In this document: one piece after another, positions 1 through 6,299 of the stretch
Layout: each line of letters opens with the position of its first letter
Numbering within the stretch: position 1 is the first letter of the stretch
Assembly: GCF_000717185.1 (NCBI RefSeq)
Contig: NZ_JNYE01000161.1
Span: 1 to 9,286, forward strand
Direction: 5' to 3'
DNA: 9,286 nt
Origin: Kitasatospora phosalacinea
GTDB taxonomy: Bacteria; Actinomycetota; Actinomycetes; Streptomycetales; Streptomycetaceae
Notes under the pieces: generated by a model
Database searches by the model: none
What the model saw: only the letters and a program-made list of their open reading frames with translations
Told to the model about the DNA's origin: nothing
Program-made: the position numbers and the translations under genes

Positions 1-252
1 GGGTGGGAGGGTGGCCAGGAGGGTGTGCAGGGCGGTGCCGAGGTCTGCGGTGAGGGCGGCTTCTTCGGCGGTGCGCAGGGTGTGGCCGATCCAGGGGAGG
101 GGGTCGTCGGCGTCGCAGGCTTCGGTGAACAGGGTGGTGAGCAGCGGCGCGGGGTCGAAGGCGTCGTCCTGGAGGCCGGGGGCGGCCAGGGTGAGGACCG
201 CGGCCACCAGCTGGTGGCGCAGCGCGGGGAGGGCGGGGCCGCGGTCGGTCAC
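1..252 (-). CDS. hypothetical protein, N-terminal part (runs off the left edge)
   Basis: A minus-strand frame opens with GTG at 252-250 (VTDRGPALPALRHQL...) and stays open for all 84 codons to position 1, so the C-terminus lies outside the window. The visible part is helical and soluble, with no signal peptide or membrane segment. The segment D-P-L-P-W-I-G-H-T-L-R followed by an acidic/Ala/Leu helix loosely recalls small actinobacterial proteins of the SCO4402 type; this is a weak impression. Codon use is typical: almost every third position is G or C. There is no Shine-Dalgarno sequence before the GTG, but a TACGCT hexamer ends seven bases upstream, which fits a leaderless transcript. The AhpD-like gene ends 30 bp upstream on the same strand, so co-transcription is also possible. 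Function unknown. Confidence 0.6.
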   Translation of the reverse strand, partial: MTDRGPALPALRHQLVAAVLTLAAPGLQDDAFDPAPLLTTLFTEACDADDPLPWIGHTLRTAEEAALTADLGTALHTLLATLPP

Positions 253-258
253 CGGGGG

Positions 259-264
259 AGCGTA
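259..264 (-). promoter_or_regulatory. candidate -10 element for a leaderless transcript
   Basis: On the minus strand TACGCT fits TANNNT and is followed by six bases (CCCCCG) and then the GTG start at 252. That spacing is what a leaderless mRNA beginning at the start codon needs. No good -35 is visible 17-19 bp upstream, so this is weak. Confidence 0.3.
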
Positions 265-282
265 CCGGCAGGGGTGGGGAGG

Positions 283-864
283 CTAGGCGTAGGGGGCGAG
301 TTGGGGGTCGAGGGGGGCGTCGGCCAGGCGGTTGGCGAAGGTGGAGAGGGTGTAGGCGCCGATGCCGAGGACGATCTCGAGGGCGTTGCGCGAGGTGAAG
401 CCGTGGGCGAGGAAGGCGGCGAGGTCGGGTTCGGGGACGGCGCCGGTGTGGTCGAGGACGGCGTGGACGAAGGTGCGGACGGCCTCCAACCGGGCGTCGG
501 GCAGGGGCTGTTGGGTGCGCAGGGCGGTGATCAGGTCGGGGGCGGCGGCGAGTCGGGTGAGGGTGGCGGTGTGCATGGCGATGCAGACGTGGCAGCCGTT
601 GCGGGTGGCGAGGGTCAGGACGACGGTTTCGCGGACCAGCGGGTCGAGTTCGGTGGAGTCGAAGAGGACGGTCAACTTCAGGAAGCCGTCGAGGAGTTGG
701 GGCGCGTGGGCGAGGCGGGCGGCGGCGGCGGGCAGGTAGCCGAGGTTGCGGGTGATCTGTTCGAGTTGGCGGCGGGCGGCCGGCGGGGCGGTCTCGGGGG
801 TGAGCTCGGGGAAGTGGGCGCCGGTGGTGGGAGTGGTGGGGGTGGTGGGAGTGGAGACGGGCAT
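283..864 (-). CDS. AhpD-like / carboxymuconolactone decarboxylase family protein
   Basis: A 193-aa cytoplasmic protein of the AhpD-like all-helical fold, probably a thiol-dependent alkylhydroperoxidase or related redox enzyme. The signature E-X11-C-X2-C-X3-H is complete: Glu79, Cys91, Cys94 and His98 (in N-G-C-H-V-C-I-A-M-H). In AhpD these supply the peroxidatic cysteine pair and its proton relay. Residues 1-15 are a Thr/Pro-rich tail encoded by a 9-bp tandem repeat and are unlikely to be part of the fold. The ATG at 864-862 is supported by GAAAGG seven bases upstream on the minus strand. The gene is divergent from a MarR-family regulator, and their start regions share a palindrome, which suggests control by that regulator in response to peroxides, quinones or other electrophiles. 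Family members vary in substrate, so a specific enzyme name is not justified. Confidence 0.88.
   Translation of the reverse strand: MPVSTPTTPTTPTTGAHFPELTPETAPPAARRQLEQITRNLGYLPAAAARLAHAPQLLDGFLKLTVLFDSTELDPLVRETVVLTLATRNGCHVCIAMHTATLTRLAAAPDLITALRTQQPLPDARLEAVRTFVHAVLDHTGAVPEPDLAAFLAHGFTSRNALEIVLGIGAYTLSTFANRLADAPLDPQLAPYA
824..854. repeat. 9-bp tandem repeat in the 5' end of the AhpD-like gene
   Basis: About 3.4 copies of GTGGTGGG[AG] (plus strand) lie inside the coding region. On the coding strand they give an alternating Thr-Pro-Thr tail. Because the period is nine, slippage would keep frame and only change tail length. Confidence 0.75.
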
Positions 865-871
865 GAGGGGG

Positions 872-877
872 CCTTTC
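872..877 (-). promoter_or_regulatory. ribosome binding site of the AhpD-like gene
   Basis: GAAAGG on the minus strand, seven bases before the ATG at 864. It supports this start codon. Confidence 0.65.
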
Positions 878-927
878 GGGGGTGCGGAGGCGTGCCGGGG
901 TGGCCGGGAGGCGGGCCCCGGCTGCGC

Positions 928-956
928 GTCCTAGAATGGACAACGTGGTTGACCAA
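928..956 (-). promoter_or_regulatory. candidate promoter of the AhpD-like gene
   Basis: Reading the minus strand, TTGGTC (956-951) and TAGGAC (933-928) are separated by 17 bp and resemble a sigma-70/HrdB promoter lacking the final T of the -10. It would give a leader of about 55-60 nt before the ATG at 864. The -35 lies inside the palindrome at 939-974, so a bound regulator would block it. Confidence 0.4.
932..937 (+). promoter_or_regulatory. candidate -10 element of the MarR gene
   Basis: TAGAAT is a close match to the TANNNT/TAGRAT -10 consensus and lies seven bases before GTG at 945, the spacing expected for a leaderless transcript. No -35 match is obvious. It overlaps both the ATG at 936 and the opposing -10 at 928-933, so the two divergent promoters would compete. 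Confidence 0.4.
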
Positions 957-974
957 AACGTAAACCAGGTTGTC
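939..974. promoter_or_regulatory. inverted repeat, candidate MarR operator
   Basis: GACAACGTGGTT (939-950) and AACCAGGTTGTC (963-974) are inverted repeats matching at 11 of 12 positions, with a 12-bp spacer. A smaller TGGT-TG-ACCA palindrome (946-955) is nested inside. The element covers the start of the MarR gene and the -35 of the divergent AhpD-like gene. MarR proteins commonly bind such palindromes in the spacer between themselves and a divergent target gene. Binding by this particular regulator is inferred. Confidence 0.6.
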
Positions 975-1463
975 GATCCGCGCAACGAGGAACCGGGCGT
1001 TCCGGCTCGGGAGGGCTTCGAGCTGCCGTTGCTGCTGTTCGCCGGATTCCGCACGATCATCGACGAGTTGCACGCCGACCTGGCCCGGCAGGGGCATCCG
1101 GACGCGCGGCCCGCGCACGGGTTCGCGCTGCAGGCGATCGGGGTCGGCGGGGCCACGGCGAGCGAGCTCGGGCGGCGGCTGGGGGTGTCCAAGCAGGCGG
1201 CAGGGAAGACCGTGGACCGGCTGGAGGCGCTCGGGTACGCGGAGCGGGTGGACGATCCGCAGGACGCGCGGCGCAAGCTCGTCCGGCTGACGCCCCGCGG
1301 GCTGGACGTGCTGGCCAGGTCGGCGGCGGGGTTCGACGAGATCCGGGCGCGCTGGGCGGCCGCGCTCGGGGAGCGGCGCCTGCGCGAACTGGAGGACGGG
1401 CTTGCGCAGGTGGTGGGCCCGTCCGGGTTCCGGCTGGACGCGGCGGGCTGGTTCAGCGGTTGA
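945..1463 (+). CDS. MarR-family winged-helix transcriptional regulator
   Basis: A cytoplasmic DNA-binding protein of 172 aa from GTG 945, or 175 aa from ATG 936. The winged helix-turn-helix is clear: G-A-T-A-S-E-L-G-R-R-L-G-V-S-K-Q-A-A-G-K is the recognition region, followed by V-D-R-L-E-A-L-G-Y and the wing E-R-V-D-D-P-Q-D-A-R-R-K-L-V-R-L-T-P-R-G, with the D-x-R signature of MarR proteins. Helices before and after would form the dimer interface. No Shine-Dalgarno precedes either start. I prefer GTG 945 because TAGAAT lies seven bases upstream, consistent with a leaderless mRNA, but ATG 936 cannot be excluded. The frame is open further upstream (another ATG at 882), but that stretch is low-complexity Arg/Ala/Gly and looks non-coding. 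It probably represses itself and the divergent AhpD-like gene through the palindrome at 939-974. The ligand or redox trigger is unknown. Confidence 0.9.
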   Translation: MVDQNVNQVVDPRNEEPGVPAREGFELPLLLFAGFRTIIDELHADLARQGHPDARPAHGFALQAIGVGGATASELGRRLGVSKQAAGKTVDRLEALGYAERVDDPQDARRKLVRLTPRGLDVLARSAAGFDEIRARWAAALGERRLRELEDGLAQVVGPSGFRLDAAGWFSG

Positions 1464-1531
1464 GGGGAGGGCGGCGGGGGTGTCAGCGCGGGACGGCCGG
1501 GGTACGGCGAGGGACGGGACCACGGAACACC

Positions 1532-1537
1532 AGGGGG
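1532..1537 (+). promoter_or_regulatory. ribosome binding site of the small NTPase partner gene
   Basis: AGGGGG lies five bases before ATG 1543. It favours this ATG over an in-frame GTG at 1480, which would add 21 low-complexity residues. Confidence 0.55.
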
Positions 1538-1542
1538 AACGG

Positions 1543-2061
1543 ATGCTCGCCGAATCGTTGATCGCCCTCGCCGGGGCAGGGGGGACGGCACTGGTCGGGG
1601 CGATGGCCACCGACGCCTGGCAGACCGTCAGGGCCGGTGCCGCCGGGCTGTTCAGGCGCGGCGGGGCGGAGCGGCAGCGCGCGATCGCCGACCGGCTGGA
1701 CCACGACGCCGAGCTGGTCGCCCGGGCCGCGGAGCCCGAGCGGGTGCGGCAGGGCCTCGCCCCGGCCTGGCAGGTCGAGTGGGAGGCGCTGCTGACCGAG
1801 CACCCCGAGCTGGCGGAGGAGCTCCAGGGCTTCGTGGAGCGGACGGTGGCGGCGCTGCCCCGGGTCGAGCAGAACTGGACGCAGAACGTGACGGCGCACG
1901 GCCACGGCCGGGCCTACGGCGCGCTCGGCGGGAACGTGGTGGTGCACGAGGCGGCGCAGTCCGGCGCGTCCGGCGCGCAGCCCGGCCCGCCCGCGCCCGG
2001 CGGGCCCGACGCGCCCGGCGGGTCCGGGGGGTCCGGGGAGGCGGCCGAGGGGCCGCGGTGA
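1543..2061 (+). CDS. small partner protein of the downstream STAND NTPase; candidate effector with C-terminal signalling motif
   Basis: A 172-aa protein of a kind I recall from Streptomyces, often beside P-loop NTPases, with no assigned function. Residues 4-24 form a hydrophobic Ala/Gly/Leu segment (S-L-I-A-L-A-G-A-G-G-T-A-L-V-G-A-M), too Gly-rich and short to call a firm membrane span. Residues 25-105 are amphipathic and helical (A-W-Q-T-V-R..., L-D-H-D-A-E-L-V-A..., then W-E-A-L-L-T-E-H-P-E-L-A-E-E-L). Residues 107-135 carry R-V-E-Q-N-W-T-Q-N-V followed by A-Y-G-A-L-G-G-N-V-V-V-H, matching the start of the downstream NTPase. Residues 140-172 are a disordered Gly/Pro/Ser tail. Its TGA overlaps the NTPase GTG as GTGA, so the two are translationally coupled. 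I infer a helical, possibly membrane-acting effector triggered by the NTPase; a stabilising or adaptor subunit is the alternative. Confidence 0.75.
   Translation: MLAESLIALAGAGGTALVGAMATDAWQTVRAGAAGLFRRGGAERQRAIADRLDHDAELVARAAEPERVRQGLAPAWQVEWEALLTEHPELAEELQGFVERTVAALPRVEQNWTQNVTAHGHGRAYGALGGNVVVHEAAQSGASGAQPGPPAPGGPDAPGGSGGSGEAAEGPR
2047..2052 (+). promoter_or_regulatory. ribosome binding site of the NTPase gene, inside the upstream gene
   Basis: GAGGGG sits five bases before GTG 2058, within the last codons of the 172-aa gene. It decides the NTPase start, because the frame is open for almost 300 bp further upstream. Confidence 0.6.
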
Positions 2062-5000
2062 CGCCGCGGGGGCCCGAGCCGGGGCCGCCCGGCGGCGGCG
2101 GGCGGCTGGAGCAGCGGGTCGTCGCGCAGGCCGGTTTCGCCTACGGGGCGATCGGCGCGGACATCCACGTCTTCGGCGACGGCACGCCCGTCTACGTGCT
2201 GGAGAACTGGCGTCCCGGGGAGGGCGCGGACGACGCCTGGCTGGCCGAGCTGCCGAGCCGGATGCTCAACGCCCGCTGGGAGGTGGTCGGTTTCACCGGC
2301 CGGACGGAGGAGCTGGCCGCGCTCCGGGCCTGGTGCGGCTCCGGCCCCCGGCTGGCGGTCCGCTGGCTGCACGGGCCCGGCGGGCAGGGCAAGACCCGGC
2401 TGGCGGCCCGGCTGGCCCGGGAGCGGGCCGCCGAGGGCTGGAAGGTCGTCACCGCGACCGAGGGCCCGGGCTCGGTGCTGCCGCCGCCCGGCAGCCAGGA
2501 CCTGCGGACGGACGGGGCGCCGGGCCTGCTGCTGCTCGTCGACTACGCCGACCGGTGGCCGCTCTCCCACCTGACCTGGCTGCTCAGCAACGCCCTGCTG
2601 CACGATCCGGCCGTGCCCGCGCGGGTCCTGATGATCGCCCGCGACACCGGCCCCTGGCCCGCCGTCCGGGCCGCGCTGGCCGACCACCGGGCGGGCACCT
2701 CGGCGCAGGAGCTGGCCGCGCTCGGCGACGGCGAGGACCCGGCCGGGCGGCGGGCGCAGATGTTCACCGCGGCCCGGGACGGCTTCGCCGCGCGGTACGG
2801 GACGGCGCCCCCCGGCCGGCTGACGGCGCCGCCGTGGCTGGACGGGCCGGAGTTCGGCCTGACCCTGGCCGTCCACATGGCGGCCCTGGTCGCCGTCGAC
2901 GCCCACCTGACCGGGCGGCGCAGCCCGACGGACGCCGCCGGGCTGACCCTCTACCTGCTGGACCGCGAGCACCTGCACTGGGCGCGGCGGCACGGCGACG
3001 GCACCCACCGGCTGGCCGGCCGGGGCACCCGCGAACCGCCGTGGACCACCCCGCCGGAGGTGATGAACCGGGTGGTGTTCACCGCCGCGCTGACCGGCCC
3101 GCTGCCGCCGCCGACCGGCGCGCAGGCGCTCGACCGGCTCGACCTCGGGCTGCCCGCGCACCGCCTGCTCGCCGACCACGCGAGCTGCTACCCGCCCGCG
3201 GACCCGGCCCGGGCCACCGTCCTCGAACCGCTCCAACCCGACCGCCTGGCCGAGGACTTCGCCGCCCTGACGCTGCCCGGGCACCGGGCCGACTACCCGG
3301 CCCGGGAGTGGGCGCCGGGCACCGTCACCGCGCTCACCGACGGCCCGCCGCACCCCGGCTGGAGCAGGCGCACCCTGCTGCTGCTGGCTGCGGCCGCCGA
3401 GCGCTGGCCGCACGTCGCCGACGGGCACCTGTTCCCGCTGCTGCGCGAGCGGCCCGAGCTCGCCGTCGCCGCGGGCAGCCCCGTGCTGAGCGCCCTGGCC
3501 GCGCTGCCCGGCGCCCCGTTCGAGCTGCTGGAGGCCGTGGAGGCCCGGCTGCCCCCGTACGAGCGCACCGACCTGGCGCCCGGCGCCGCCGACCTGGCCC
3601 GCGTCCTGGCGGACCACCGGCTGGCCCGCACCAGGGACCCGGCGCAGCGGGCGGCCGTCCACGCCCGGCTCGCCAACGCCCTGGTCGCGGCCGGTCGCTA
3701 CCGCGAGAACCTGGACGCGCTGGTCACCGCGGTCGAGCTGTACCGGCCGCTGGCGCAGGCCGATCCGCGGACCTTCGAGCAGCCGCTGGCCTTCGTGCTG
3801 TCCAACCTGGCCAACCGGCTCGGCCGGTACGGCGAGCGGTGGAGGTCCCTGCCGCTGGCCCGGGAGGCGGTCGACACCGGCCGCCGGATCGGCCTGATGG
3901 GGCCGGCCGGCGACGGGCTGGGCGGCGCCGCGCTGCTGGTCAACCTCGCCAGCCAACTGCGCGGGGCCGGGCGGACGGCGGAAGCCCTGGAGGTCGAGCA
4001 CGAGGCGCTGGAGATCTTCTGGCGGGCGTCCTGGATCAAGTCGTCCGAGGAGGAGGCCCGCGCCCACCTGCCGGTCTGCCTGGTCAACCTCGCGATGCTC
4101 CTGCCGCCCGCCTACTTCCGGGGCGAGGCGGTCCTGGCGGCGCTCGAACAGGCGGTCGCCCTGGACCGCGGCCTCGCGGCGGACGACCCGCCCCGGTACG
4201 GAGCCTCCCTCGCCTACGCCCTGACCCTGCTGGCCGGACGGCTCGTCAGCCACTACCAGAGCGCCGAGGCGATCGCCCGGGCCGCGCCGGACAGCCCCGG
4301 CCTGCACCGGCCCGTCGCGGCCGGCTGGCGGCAGCGCGCGGTCGCCCTCGCCCGGGAGGCGGTGGACATCGACCGGCGCCTGGTGCCGGACAACCCCGCC
4401 GTCCTGCGGCCCCAACTGGCGGACGGGCTGGAGGTCCTGCACCTGGCCCTCGCCGCCGCCGGGCAGCCGGAGGAGGCCGCCGCCGCCCTGGCGGAGAGCA
4501 CCGCACTGCGGGCGCGCCACGCCCCACCGGCGGCCGAAGCCGAATCCGCGCGTCCGGCCGGGCCCGTCCGGCCGCCGCCCCCGGAGGGCCACCACCGGTG
4601 GATGCTGGCGGCCACCCGGGCCGGGGTCACCCTGTACGCGTACCTGGCGAGCGTCGACCCGGAGACCCACCGCCCGGGGCTGGCCGAGGCCCTGGAGTAC
4701 GTCACCGCCGTCCCGTCGTTCGACCGCGACGGCATCCCCGACCGGGAGGCCGCCCTCCCGCTGTGGGAGGACCTGGTGGACGCCGACCCGCCGACCTACG
4801 GGCCCCGCTACGCCCACGCGCTCGCCGTGCTCTCCTCGCTGCAGAGGACGGCGGGGCTGTCCGCGGAGGCCGGGCGGACCGAGGCGGAGCGGGCCCGGGT
4901 GGAGGCCCTGGTCGCCGCCGCCGAGGAGGAGCGGCAGCGCCGCCGCCTGGCCCCGCGCCTCCCGTGGGGGACGGCCGAGGAGATCGACGCCGAGGCGCGG

Positions 5001-6254
5001 CGGCTCACCGCGGCCGGGGATGACGCCGGGCTGTGGGCGCTCGCCCTGGCCGTCCCGGTCGCCGACGGCGCCCGGATCGCCCGCGCGCTCACCGCCCGGT
5101 GGCAGCTGCCGGAGCCCGCCGCCCGGGCGCTGGCCGAACGCCTCGCCGCGGCGGACCCGCCGACCCGCACCGCCCGCCGGTCGGCGGAGGCGGCGCACCG
5201 GGAACTGCCCGTGTCCGGCGCCACCGAGGACGGGCTCGGCTTCGCCCACGGCCGACCCGTGCTCGCGGTCCACGGCCTCCAGAAGAACGGAAGTTGGGCA
5301 CTCAGGACGCTCGACCTGGGCACCGGCCGACTGAAGGTGGTCAACCGGGAGGGCCCGAACACGTGGCGCTCGCAGGGCTGCCTCGGCCCGGGCCGGATCG
5401 TCGCCCTCCGGGAACTCCCGGAGCCGCCGCACGCCCGGCTCGTCCTGCTCGACGGCCGCTCCGCCCTGGAACTCGCCTCGGGCAACGCCCTGAAGAGCGC
5501 CCGGGTGGCCGCCACCGCGGACGGCTACGTGGTGGGGCTGGCGCTGATGCGCGCCGTCCTGGTCGGGACGGGCGGCGATCCCCCGGTCGCCGTCGACCTC
5601 GGCGGCACCGGGCTGTGGCGCTGCGACCGCCTCGCCGTCGACCCGACCGGCACCCGGATCGCCCTCACCGACGGCCGCCGGACGGTCCTCGTCGACCTGC
5701 CCGACGGGCGGGTGGTCGCCGCGGCAGACACCGAGGGCGCCGTCGAAGCCGTCTTCCTCGCCCCCGACCGGCTGGTCACCGCCGGGGTGAACGGCGGCCT
5801 GTGCCGCTGGGAGGCGCACGACGGGCGGCTGCGGCGGACCGCCGCCGCGGACACGCCGCTCCTGCGGCCCCTGTTCGCGGTGCCCGGCTGGCGGGTGGTC
5901 GGCGGCTGGGCGCTCGGCCGCCCGCACTTCCACGACACCGAGACGCTCGACCCCGTCCCCGAACCGCCCGCGACCGCCGCCCTGCTGGACGTCACCACGG
6001 CCTGGCAGAGCTCCGCCGACGGCCGGTACGTCGCCCACGGCGGCTCGCCGCCCCCGTCCGGACCGCAGCACGGCTCCCGCACCCTGCTGCACGACCTCCA
6101 CCACCCCGCGGCCTGGCTGGCCCGCCCCGCGGCCGCCGTCACCCGCGCCGACCTGCCGGTGCTGGCGGCGCTCGCCGAACGCGCCGAGCGCAGGCACCGG
6201 CCGCTGCTGGCGCTGCTGCACGACCTCGCCGCGCACCGCCTCGCCGAGGACTGA
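2058..6254 (+). CDS. STAND (NLR-like) NTPase with TPR-like repeats and C-terminal beta-propeller
   Basis: A 1398-aa multidomain signalling ATPase with no transmembrane segment. Residues 16-40 carry R-L-E-Q and A-Y-G-A-I-G-A-D-I-H-V-F-G, echoing the C-terminal part of the preceding protein. A P-loop domain starts near residue 75: Walker A G-P-G-G-Q-G-K-T at 106-113 (Lys112), Walker B L-L-L-L-V-D-Y-A-D with Asp162 and Asp165, a sensor-like V-L-M-I-A-R-D with Arg195, and a GxP-like helix F-G-L-T-L-A-V-H-M-A-A-L near 266. Helical TPR-like repeats follow from about 530 to 820 (clearest near 573-614 and 620-660), then a Pro-rich linker at 825-845, more helices to 965 and a compact helical module at about 968-1050. 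Beta-propeller blades run from about 1055 to 1335 (e.g. L-V-T-A-G-V-N-G-G-L-C-R-W). STAND proteins are ATP-driven switches in which repeats sense a ligand and the N-terminus recruits or carries an effector. No enzymatic effector domain is fused here, so output probably goes through the upstream protein. Defence or programmed cell death is likely but unproven. Confidence 0.88.
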   Translation: MTPRGPEPGPPGGGGRLEQRVVAQAGFAYGAIGADIHVFGDGTPVYVLENWRPGEGADDAWLAELPSRMLNARWEVVGFTGRTEELAALRAWCGSGPRLAVRWLHGPGGQGKTRLAARLARERAAEGWKVVTATEGPGSVLPPPGSQDLRTDGAPGLLLLVDYADRWPLSHLTWLLSNALLHDPAVPARVLMIARDTGPWPAVRAALADHRAGTSAQELAALGDGEDPAGRRAQMFTAARDGFAARYGTAPPGRLTAPPWLDGPEFGLTLAVHMAALVAVDAHLTGRRSPTDAAGLTLYLLDREHLHWARRHGDGTHRLAGRGTREPPWTTPPEVMNRVVFTAALTGPLPPPTGAQALDRLDLGLPAHRLLADHASCYPPADPARATVLEPLQPDRLAEDFAALTLPGHRADYPAREWAPGTVTALTDGPPHPGWSRRTLLLLAAAAERWPHVADGHLFPLLRERPELAVAAGSPVLSALAALPGAPFELLEAVEARLPPYERTDLAPGAADLARVLADHRLARTRDPAQRAAVHARLANALVAAGRYRENLDALVTAVELYRPLAQADPRTFEQPLAFVLSNLANRLGRYGERWRSLPLAREAVDTGRRIGLMGPAGDGLGGAALLVNLASQLRGAGRTAEALEVEHEALEIFWRASWIKSSEEEARAHLPVCLVNLAMLLPPAYFRGEAVLAALEQAVALDRGLAADDPPRYGASLAYALTLLAGRLVSHYQSAEAIARAAPDSPGLHRPVAAGWRQRAVALAREAVDIDRRLVPDNPAVLRPQLADGLEVLHLALAAAGQPEEAAAALAESTALRARHAPPAAEAESARPAGPVRPPPPEGHHRWMLAATRAGVTLYAYLASVDPETHRPGLAEALEYVTAVPSFDRDGIPDREAALPLWEDLVDADPPTYGPRYAHALAVLSSLQRTAGLSAEAGRTEAERARVEALVAAAEEERQRRRLAPRLPWGTAEEIDAEARRLTAAGDDAGLWALALAVPVADGARIARALTARWQLPEPAARALAERLAAADPPTRTARRSAEAAHRELPVSGATEDGLGFAHGRPVLAVHGLQKNGSWALRTLDLGTGRLKVVNREGPNTWRSQGCLGPGRIVALRELPEPPHARLVLLDGRSALELASGNALKSARVAATADGYVVGLALMRAVLVGTGGDPPVAVDLGGTGLWRCDRLAVDPTGTRIALTDGRRTVLVDLPDGRVVAAADTEGAVEAVFLAPDRLVTAGVNGGLCRWEAHDGRLRRTAAADTPLLRPLFAVPGWRVVGGWALGRPHFHDTETLDPVPEPPATAALLDVTTAWQSSADGRYVAHGGSPPPSGPQHGSRTLLHDLHHPAAWLARPAAAVTRADLPVLAALAERAERRHRPLLALLHDLAAHRLAED

Positions 6255-6261
6255 CCGGGGC

Positions 6262-6293
6262 GGCGGGCGGTGGGCGGCGGGCGGTGGGCGGGG
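6262..6293 (+). repeat. 14-bp tandem repeat with G-quadruplex potential between convergent genes
   Basis: GGCGGGCGGTGGGC occurs twice back to back (6262-6275 and 6276-6289) and is followed by GGGG. Five G-runs of three or more (6265, 6272, 6279, 6286, 6290) are separated by loops of 4, 4, 4 and 1 bases, a textbook G-quadruplex pattern on the plus strand. It fills the 45-bp gap between the convergent stop codons, where no ordinary stem-loop terminator is visible. A transcription-stopping role is inferred. Confidence 0.7.
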
Positions 6294-6299
6294 CGCGGG

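Noticed and set aside
882..935. Longer N-terminus for the MarR regulator from ATG 882
   Set aside because: The extra 18 residues are Arg/Ala/Gly low complexity, would place coding sequence over the probable promoters, and have no ribosome binding site.
25..963. Plus-strand open frame opposite the first hypothetical gene and the AhpD-like gene
   Set aside because: It encodes a Gly/Glu/Val-rich repetitive sequence, while the minus strand carries the intact E-X11-C-X2-C-X3-H signature.
2333..5023. A second plus-strand open frame (896 codons) inside the NTPase gene
   Set aside because: It reads Arg/Pro/Ala/Gly-rich sequence without motifs and overlaps a well-supported coding frame entirely.
1914..6236. 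A very long antisense open frame (1440 codons) opposite the NTPase gene
   Set aside because: It is Gly/Arg/Gln/Pro-rich low-complexity protein with no recognisable domain. It mirrors the codon structure of the sense gene, whose Walker motifs, repeats and propeller are clear. Such shadows are normal in GC-rich genomes.
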